The notes under the pieces: model-generated | Database searches by the model: none | Told to the model about the DNA's origin: nothing | Seen by the model: the letters and a program-made list of their open reading frames with translations, nothing else | DNA from: Pristionchus mayeri | Taxonomy: Eukaryota; Nematoda; Chromadorea; Rhabditida; Neodiplogasteridae | NCBI GenBank assembly: GCA_036245805.1 | Contig: BTRK01000006.1 | Location: 4,939,613-5,003,612, forward strand | Direction of reading: 5' to 3' | DNA: 64,000 nucleotides | Program-made: the position numbers and the translations under genes | Shown here: positions 48,410 through 58,200 of the stretch, in pieces | Numbering within the stretch: the first letter of the stretch is position 1 | How the letters are laid out: each line of letters opens with the position of its first letter

Positions 48410-48625
48410 TGTTTCCATCTCAACACCTCTCCTTTTCTCGTCCCTCCTTTTTCTCCTCCACCCTCTCACTCCTTCGCTCTCCCTCTCCCTCTACTCTCCC
48501 TCTTACTCTCCTCTCTCTCAATCCCTCCCTCGCTCTCCTCTCCCCCTATCGTCTCCCAATCTCTTCCTCCCCCTCGAAGCTCCTCCCCCTCCCCATCGGC
48601 CACCGCTACAGCCCCCTCTTGAGAT
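48410..48625 (+). promoter_or_regulatory. Pyrimidine-rich tract just upstream of the K2P start codon
   Basis: About 200 nt are almost purely C and T on the coding strand (for example CTCCCTCTCCCTCTACTCTC), ending some 15 nt before the ATG at 48626. This may be a promoter element, a 5' UTR, or a pyrimidine tract for an acceptor. No TATA box or consensus TTTCAG trans-splice site is visible immediately before the ATG. Function is inference. Confidence 0.35.
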
Positions 48626-49177
48626 ATGTCAGCAATCTCGCGGACAGTGATGCACAAGCTCCAATTCGCGCGCGGGATTGGCAATCGGGAGATGATACGG
48701 GCCAACACCCTCCCGAGCCTGACGAGAGCAAAGGTACGGCAGCTTTTATTCAGTTTGCGATTGTTCGGATACGGTAGTTGCAGATTGTGATTGCCTTGTC
48801 CTCATTGTTTCAAAAAGAGAGCGACATTTTCTCGGTAGACCTAGAGTGTTCCTTCTGGCTCGCACAGAGCTGAATGAGTACGATTGGTCAAATAAATCTG
48901 CGATGCTCTAGTTTGCGCTCTTCGGAAATACAGTAGTGATAAAATAGTTGTTCGTTAGCGCCCCTGGCACTAATAGGAGAACTGTTTTTGACAATTGCTT
49001 GAGAGTTTCTAGCGGCATAATGGAAAATATCCCGACCGTAATCTATCGATTTCGGCCTGTGTTCACTCAAATTGCACTCAGTCTTTCACTCGCTAGTCAG
49101 CGTCGCGTTTCAGCCACCTTTCCGTGCGTTAACATATAGAAAAACAGGCGTCTCAATGAATACACCCGTACCTTATC

Positions 49178-49228
<51 letters not shown>

Positions 49229-52200
49229 TATCCTCGTCTCATTTCTCCCATGAGAAACCTCCACCCTCGCATGCAATATCTAGCCTCGTTAATATCCTAC
49301 TTCACTCGAAACATATCAGAGAACAGCATGAATGCAGTGCAAGGAAACACAACGAACATTCTTCTCAACCTCTAATTGCCTCTCGCTCTTGCTCACTCGA
49401 CCTGTACATGATCTCCGACACTTGCCTAAACTAGAGTACGGGTAGTAAGATCTGTGACAGACACTAACAAAAGGCTGAGACTACCATCTCAAAGCTCGTT
49501 AGAGCGACTCTTTCTTGTTTGCCTTACCATCCTCACTGAAGCGAAGGATGATCACCCGATGTCAGTGCTCTAGTCCGTATTTTGCCCGCATCGCAGAGGT
49601 TTTTACGAATCACGCAAGCCTCTCTTTCCCACTCATTTTCGAAAATACGAAACTCATACAGGGTGCAGCAATGAACTAATCGTAAAATGTATCTTTAAAC
49701 TTTGAAAAAGTGCTCGAACCCAGGGGAAGGACAATGATCACTCATCCTGGAGACCACGCGGAAATTGGAGTGCCTTCCACGCTAAATTCGGGGAAACGTG
49801 AGGCTAAAACGGGAATCCTCCCTCCTCTTCGCCCATCCGAAAGGCCGCGCTTCTAGGGTTACAGCGACACGGCTACACTTTGATGAGAAGGAGGAGCATT
49901 CTCAAAATTTGTATAGAAATTTGCGATTAGTCGCTGCGGCCGCACTGTAAGATTTTCCTTTCTCTGCGTATCTCCAAATCGCACACTCTCTCGTTCTGTC
50001 TAACCGGCGAGAAAGCATGTGAAATGAAGAGAGTCTCGTGACAAAGAGGGAAAAGAGGATGAGGTACTTCCTCTTATGAGTGAGTGTGCCACAATTGAGC
50101 CAATCTACAGGGAAACGCGAAGACAATTGACCTATTCCCGGATGAGTAAAAGTGCAATACTCACGTAGCCTAAGTGTCACATGGACTGATCATCTTTGTC
50201 CCCGGAATGAGGCAATTACTGCGTCTTTGAGGTAATGGACTAGAACTGGGCTAATATCCGGATTTCGAGCTCACGTAGTTCATGAGAATCATAACTTCCT
50301 GGCATTAGGCTACAGTAATCCGAGAGTTCCGTGGGTCAGACCAGGACTTTGACGGGTTAGATTCATGATTCACTCCAAATCTTCCTCACAATAAGCTACA
50401 GTAATCCGAGAGTTCCGTGGGTCAGGAGTAGTTCGGCAGGTCAGATTCATGATTGCAGATCGGCTGCTTCGCGCGCATGGGCATCTACGAAGAGAACGCG
50501 CGGTTCATGTTCTCCTGCGTGCTCATCGGCATCTACCTGCTGTTCGGCGCCCTCATCTTCCAGGTGCGAATCATGAGCCTGACCCACCGAACCGAGTATC
50601 TGTCCCAAAGAACATATATGGATTACGGTAATCGATTATTTTCAGACGATCGAGCGGCCGGCGGAACTGCAGCGAAAGCAGGAGGTGGTTTATCGATTGA
50701 TTTGCCTCTGTCTTGTCCGTCTAGTGAGAGCACATTTGCAGTCAAATTCGTCATCAAATTCGTCAGAACCGTTCCACCCCACTTTTTGTGTGTTTTCATC
50801 GCGAATCTGCGTCTGTTAAAGCCTCCAACAGGGCTCTCTCTTAGAGCCGCGCGGAATACAATGAAGCCCCGCGATTCCACCTGCCGCCTTTTTCAGTGAG
50901 AGAGAGACGAAATAGCGCATAAAAATAAGAGAGTACGCCTGATTTTATCCGAGCAGATGCAAATACACGAGGGCCGTCACCAGGTGAAGCGCGCTCTCCC
51001 GCTTTTCCGCACTCCCTCAGATATTGTGTAGAAAATTTGCAATTAGTCGTTTGCGGCGCTCTGCGCGAGTTTGCGATCTGAATCTCTCACTTTGGCGCAC
51101 TCTCTCTCTCTCTGTCTATCTCTATCTTTGCCTGTTTATTATACTCAAAAACAGCCTTATTGCCACTCTGTCGATTAGGAGGAAAGAAGGTAGAATGTAG
51201 TATCATGCGTACAATTTAACCGAGATCTCCGAAAATACATATCTATTGCGACTGTATAGATGAAGATATTAGTTGTTGTTTTTTTCCGGATCTTCGAGAT
51301 AGGCTCGATTGTCTTGCAATCTGTATCAAACGCCTTCTCTCGCTCAATCATGAAGCGAATTAGAGTTCGAGAAATGACACCACGGTCTCTTCATTCTACA
51401 CACTCTCTCGCCGTTCGACCGGTCTAGAGAGTGTGTAGAATGAAGAGACCGTGACCCGAATTGCGAACTCTAAAGCGAATACTCGGAAATATGCATTGTG
51501 CCGATATTAGAGCGAAACTACGGAAACACGGGGAGCGTTAGCTAACAAAAAATGCTTCGTATACATGGCAAACAAGGCCAACTTTCGAAGACATCCGAAT
51601 AACTCTCTTCATTCTGCACACTCTCTCGTCAATCTAAGGCGACAGAACAAGCGTAACGAAGAGAGTCATGCATCCCTAGGCTGATCCCACTGGACTTCCT
51701 GGAAAGTGTGAAAATATCACGGAAATGTGGCTTTTCGAATTGGCAAAACGTGAGAACGGCCGTTAAAAAAATCGGAAATGTTCGCTAACTTAGATTGAAC
51801 TTAATGAACTTACTGATTGAACCTAGGCTAGGTACGACGTTGTGAGAACGCCCTATCCTTCAAAATTTACCCGAATGGAGGTAGAAAGGGTGATTAAAGG
51901 AGGGAATAGTGCAGCAGCGCCAATATCACGTCAAAACAAGCTGCGCGTAGCGAGATTTGATGGTGCTTAGCAGAAAGTGCGTGCAGATAATACCCAAATG
52001 AAGGAAAAGGCCGAGCTCGATTCATTCCCGATGCATGCATTCTAGGAAAGAATAACCATTGAATCAGAATTATCAGAAATTCGTAAAGGCGAGAATGTCC
52101 AGTGAATGGAAAAAACATGTCATAGATGCTCAAGAACGACGACAACTTGGAACTAGAGACCAAAGATCAACTCATTGCAGTTTCGAGACAAATACTCTCG

Positions 52201-55200
52201 ATTTCGCGAATACTTCTGCGAGGGCAAGCCGCCGGAGCAGTGCGAGGCCATGCTTAAAGAATTCTCAAAATTCTCAGCCGAGGTGAGCCCATCGACTACC
52301 GTAACCTAACGGGTGCAGTGGGTAGTTCGCCCAGATGCATCTGTTACTCGCTTCCTCATTGCTTCCTCATTGCAGTACAACAACCAATCGATTGCAGGGT
52401 TACGCTTCGGGCATGACACAGGACAAGGACCGGTTCGACTTCTACGGCAGTCTCTTCTTCTCCGGGACGGTCATCTCAACGATCGGTGAGCTATCGACTA
52501 CCGTAATCGTCCGATTCGCTGGGTCAGATCAAGGGGCGAACGCGTGATTTCCGTGCCGGAATTAACGATGAGCTGTGGCAATTCTAATAATTGGCCGGCC
52601 AACTTAGCGCGGGGTTAGCCTGACGGGATTCCAGGAATCCTTACTGGAGCAATAGTGGGGAGAGAAGGAAATGGAAGGGCGAGGAAATGAGGGTTGTTTC
52701 CTACGTTATATCATGCTATTTCCGTTGCTATCTGGAAGTATATGAGGCAATGACGCCAATTCGGATACCGTAGTCGAGGGAGTTCGGTAGGTCAGCAGGC
52801 GGGGCGCGCCTATTTGCGCATGGAGGAAGTTGAGCCGGGAGAGAAATATATGCGCTATAAATAGAACTGACGCGCAGGCTGTGTCTCAACAGGAACGCTA
52901 TTTTGTAGCGCGGAACATGTGGTTGATCATTTTGAAGACGTAGATTGGGTGAGCAGACGTAGTAGCGTGGTGACTCAATAATATTGTAAAGCAGGCACGA
53001 TATCGTCAACAAATCATTATCTGACGCACTTGAAGTTTTGAAAATCGTTGTTGTGTTTGCGACAATTGTAGGTGTAGGTGTTGGTACTCCCTCTAGATGA
53101 GTCTAACTGATCGGAGATTACTGGCATGTTTACCTCGCATTAGACGCATCTTCCTCTCTCTCAATCTCTCTCTCTCTCTCCACGTCCTCTATCTCTCCCT
53201 CGGGACCAGTAAGCTGAGCAGACAGTCTAGAAGGGATCTAGCCGATCTCCGAGCTTAATCCCCATTTTCCTGAGAAAGGAAATGACGCACAAGGCGCGAA
53301 ATTCTCGAGTAATCTCCTGGAGATCAGCCAGTCTACAGATGTGTGAATGTTATAATTTTCGTCATTTAACACTCTCTCTAGCTCTGTCTTACTGATTGAG
53401 ATGATTTGTAGCAAGAAAGGAAAATATAGAAAGAAAATCAGACATAGAGGAATGACTGGTCTCACTTTTTGCTCTTTTCAAGGAAACCTTCGGCATTCAG
53501 CGTCAATTTGTAGTGATGTCCGGGATCTTTTGCACTCTGTAACACTTGAGAATGCAGACGCACTTGCGAAGAAAAATCTCAAGCTTCTAAGAATAGACCG
53601 GGAAATTCCTATGAATAATGAAGAAACTAAAAGGAGAGTGACTCAGTCTAGAACGCGCTATTATTCTTGCAAAAGCTTCTTACGCACTAGCTTGCGAAAT
53701 GTCTCGGAATTTTCCCCCAGGGACTAATAATAGGCGAGACAATGACGTAGGTCTTAGCACAGACTTGCTGCATTTCGTTGCCAACTAGCACATGTGAAAT
53801 AGCGGGGAATGGAGGGAAATATTTTTATCAGTAATTTCCATTTCCAAAATAGGTTATGACGCAGGTAGAAACGCAGTAAGTATTTATCCAAAAAAGGAGA
53901 AAAATCTTGCATGTTTATCTCTGTCTCGTTTTTCTCGAAAAACAGGATTAATCTGGGTGTTTTCCTTCTATTTTCTGACACCGTACTTCCTTAGTTTGGT
54001 CTAGAAATTCGCCCACCACCGAGAATGAATCACAAATTGAGACAATGTACGATGCTTTGTAAACAATGGATTGGAATCGGGAATGAAAATCTCTTCGTTC
54101 TGCTCCTCAGATATCTTAGGTGCTTGTCGTGAGAGAGAAATCGTCTGACTCTCTTCAGTTTGCACGCTCTCCCGTTTCTCTGACCGACGAGAGAGCGTGC
54201 AAACTGAAGAGAGTCAGACTATTGCTCTCGTGAGATGGCGTAAAATCAAGTTAACATTTCTTGAAAATCCATTGCTACACTTTTGCTTCATAAAGACTTG
54301 CGTCATTTCGTGAATTCAATTTACTATTGTATCAGTCTTGTATCAATGATCAGCGTCAAGATCTGTAAGCAACGATCAACGTTTCGTCATATACGAATTT
54401 TTAAATATCACTTGCAACTCACCACACATAAATTTCGATGACAGATGTAGGCATGTTATTCTTAGAAAATCCGAGCGTTAGCTAGTTCCTTTCGTCTGAG
54501 TAGTTCATTGTTTATTAACCAAAAATGGAATCGCGATAGTGAACATTTCTGCTGATTTGAGGTCATCACTGGACCGTAATTCAAATGGTACACCGTTTTC
54601 GTCACAGTATCATTAGAGAAGTGGTGTCTGAGCTCGATGAGCCAAGAATTTCTCACATCATCATTGATCGTGCTGAGCCCATCCCTACCACTACTTGCCA
54701 TCATCGATGACCTTTCTTCTGGAATTCGAATGGGCAATACGACTATACGAATAGCCAATGATGCAAAAGCATACACCATTACCCAAATTGTTGCTCGCGC
54801 TCAATTTTGTTGAACAGCTCTCACTCTTACCTTATTTAGCATTGTTTGCGGATGAGAACTATGACGTCATGCCGCCTTTGAGAAAGGCGGCATGACGTCA
54901 TAGTTCTCATCCGACCAAGTGCCGTTTCACAAATACACTCTCATCGCTCTAACTGAAGAACGAAGGAACGGATGTTGTTGCGAAGTCATTCAGAATGAGA
55001 ACTTACATGCTAAAACTCGAAGATGTTTCATAGAACAGTACTCGGAAATTCATGAGATCTGAGATGCGTCTCGTGCCTTCCTAGAACATGCCATTGGGAA
55101 GAGAGAATAACAGATCATTGTTCTCCACATTTCTCACCATCTCTGACTCAATGAGACCTACTAGCGAGCATGGATAGATTCGAGGGGGATGCATTCGGGA

Positions 55201-58200
55201 TGGGGAATTGTTGCATTGAGGAGAGCAAAAGAGGCAGAAAGTGGAAGATTTGAAATGAATGGAGTGCAAAGAGGATACTCTTGGTGATTTGCTGGTTGTG
55301 TTTCACTGATGAATGAAGAGAAAGGAAGGAGGGAAAATTAAGTCACTTGCAGGCTAAGTATATAAAAATATAAAAATAATTAAAAATAATAATGATAATT
55401 ATATCTAAGAATCAATTTCCAGGATTCGGCACATCAACTCCCGTCACCTCACTCGGCCGCGTTGCCTCCATCATCTACGGTTTTGTTGGTAAGCCATCTA
55501 TCGACTACCGTAGTCTAGGAGTTCGGTGGAGCACGAGGTGAAGTGCAGATATATCCCAGCCTATCGATGAAGTTAATCTTTGAACACTACAGGTTGCACC
55601 TGTTGCGTCCTCTTCTTCAACCTGTTCCTCGAACGTCTGGTCACGCTGCTCACGCATATGCTCAGGTTTGACCTATCGAAAACCGTAACCTGGAAAGTTC
55701 GGCGGGTCAGACGCCAGGGCATGATGATGATCCCCCTTTCAGGTACTTCCGCAACAGGAAAGTGGCGAGACGTCTAGCGAGAGGCGGTCCTGACACCAAG
55801 CCGGTCACGTTGCTGGTCAACGATGCAGAGTACGGAGATAGTCAGAGGTAGGATACCTATCTACTACCGTGATCTGGAGTAGCTCTGGGGCGTTCGGAGG
55901 GGCGCCGACATAACTCAAACAGGGTGAAAATCATAACAAATTGCAGTTCATGTGGAGACACGATGGACCATTGGCGGCCATCCGTGTACAAGGTTGGTAA
56001 TTTATCGTACATTACGGTAGATTTCGGTTGCGAAAGATACTCCTTTGGTAGTTGATCATGAACAATTTACATTGAAAAAAACGAGATTGTAAATGTTGAC
56101 TTATAACCATTCCATCTCTGATATTTCTTTATCCGATTTCTGACCTTTTCAGGTCTTTGGTTGTCTCTCCCTCATCTCTAAGACTCTTCTCTTGATCTCT
56201 GCATGGATCTACTCATACATCGAGGGATGGACATTCATCGACTCACTCTACTTCTGCTTCACCAGGTTGATCTTTGATCTTTGATGCCTGGATTCTCAGT
56301 CCATCCTTGGTTTAAATTTAATTTGAATGTATTTTATGAGTAGAATGAACACCCCAAATTACAAGAGGCACTATTTTCGGGAATTTATCGATGCGTTGAA
56401 ACATAAACTAATCATTCATGAAGAATTTTTGTAAACATTTAAAAATGAAAACTAAATTAACATAATTAAGCTTCGCGACGATCGGTTTCGGCGACATCGT
56501 CTCCCATCACGATGACACCGTGCAGACTGTGATCTCATCGGCCTTCTATCGGTAAGCCAAGCGAAAAATTTTGTGAGCGCAAAAATTTGACGGGAAATTA
56601 GTCGTTGCGACCATCTGCAAGATTGTTGCGAAGAATGAAATTTGATATTTATCTTTGATTTTTTGCCTTAATTTTACTCAAAAAGGGAGAGAGGAAGTGT
56701 TAGCGCTGGTCCGATTCAAGTACCTACAAATTAGCTATGAGGAACAGGAAGTGGAAAATTGACTCCGCGTTTGGCAAATTTGCCGACGCATTAGTCACGC
56801 TTGGATTCTGCGGAGGTGGGAGTACACACATATGTTTAACTCATGTCCCACACTCCCTCGCTTTCTCTATCCCTCTCTAAGTTAAAAGGTGTTTTAGAAA
56901 GGGACTATACGGGGATTCACAAAATGATAAGAAAAACGATACGGGGATTCACATTTTTTCTAACCCATCCCCACATTTCAGCCCCCTCAACTTCGCTCTT
57001 CTCGCTTTGGGCGCCTGCTGCTTCTACTCCTATTTCAACGTTTCCTCCATCGTCGTACGACAGTTCCTCAACTGGTGAGTAGCGCCTATCGATTACCGTA
57101 GTCTGAGATTTCGGTGAAGCGCACGGTAGAGCGCGGCTCTTACCAACCTCATTTTATTAATCAAAGCACCATTTTCAGGATTATCAAGAAGATGGACATC
57201 AAGATGGAGAGGGGAGGATGCCTCAAGCGGAAGCCCAAGCGATACATGGGACTCGGACTGCGACCGCCTAAGGGTGAGTATCGAATACCGTAATCTGAGA
57301 TATCGGTTGGGTGTACGGCGGGGTGCACTTCTGTCTTCTCAATTCTTGTTTAAAAAAACAAATGTGTTAAAGGCGAAAAGGATCTCGATGTTTCTGCAGC
57401 AAATGTATTATTTTGCCTTTTAAAACAAAAAAGCCAATTTAGTAGAGTTCGTAGTTCGGTTCACCCCCACCGAAGATTATGGTACACAGCATGTCAAAGG
57501 GGGGAAAAAAGCTCATTTGCGTGGCAGGGCCATCCCTTTCATTCGAGGATTATAAAGAGGAGAGAGCGGTGAAAAATGCGGTGTTTTTAGTGCATTTATG
57601 TGCGCTACTCCCGAATAAGATTAAAATCGGAAAATCTGAAAACCACAAATTGTGAGCAAAGGGTTTAGGCGACTTTCTGCACAAACGCGATCTCGATAGC
57701 TTCACTCCCCTTTGAGGTGATAGCTCTGAAGTGGGGAAAACAGCCGTTTTTAGCTGTTTTTGGCTTCTTTTCGTACTCTACTCAAAAATCAGATCGAAAT
57801 TCGAAAATCTAAAAACCACAAATTGTGCGGAAAGCATTTTGGTAATTTTCTGCACAAACGCCGTATCAATAACTTCATTTTCTTTTGAGTTAATAGCTTT
57901 AGATTGAGCCGAACTGCCGCTTCATCTCAATTTGATTCAGATTTCAATTATGTTTCAAAGTTGAATAACATTTTTCTTCATGACATGTTTTGATTTTGGA
58001 TTTCACTTGTCTCAAGCTGATTTGTCATGTTTTATATGTATAAAAGAGGTATAAATGCGTTTCGTTATCACAGCGTGTCAAAAGGGGGAAAAAGGATCAT
58101 TTGCGTGGCAGATCTAATCCCTTTCATTCCTGGATTAACGGACAATGGGGTGGTCGGAATTGCAGGGGTTTTCTGCCCATTCGACGATGTTACGTTCTTA

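Larger units (their letters stand above)
52291..57312 (+). repeat. Intron-resident repeat copies near 5' splice sites of the channel gene
   Basis: Copies, each a few to about 20 nt after a donor: 52291-52330, 52491-52530, 55498-55535, 55672-55711, 55857-55905, 57086-57120 and 57280-57312; one deeper in a long intron at 52761-52797; and a weak one near 56010. The shared blocks are ATCGACTACCGTAATC (variants TACCGTAGTC, TACCGTGATC), about 4-6 variable nt, then AGTTCGGCGGGTCAGA or a close variant, often followed by GGGGCG or GCGCGG. Flanking exons are unrelated to each other, so this is not exon duplication. Confidence 0.8.

Noticed and set aside
48409..48777. 122-codon Ser/Leu/Pro-rich frame over the CT tract
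   Set aside because: Low-complexity translation of the pyrimidine tract; the real exon (48626-48733) is in another frame and joins the channel in phase.
49180..49223. (CT)n run as part of a coding frame (49072-49434)
   Set aside because: The Ser-Leu repeat is simply the microsatellite in translation.
53401..53727. 108-codon plus-strand frame
   Set aside because: Lies inside intron 5 of the channel gene, no recognisable domain, and the matching duplicated region at 61.6-62.3 kb does not keep it.
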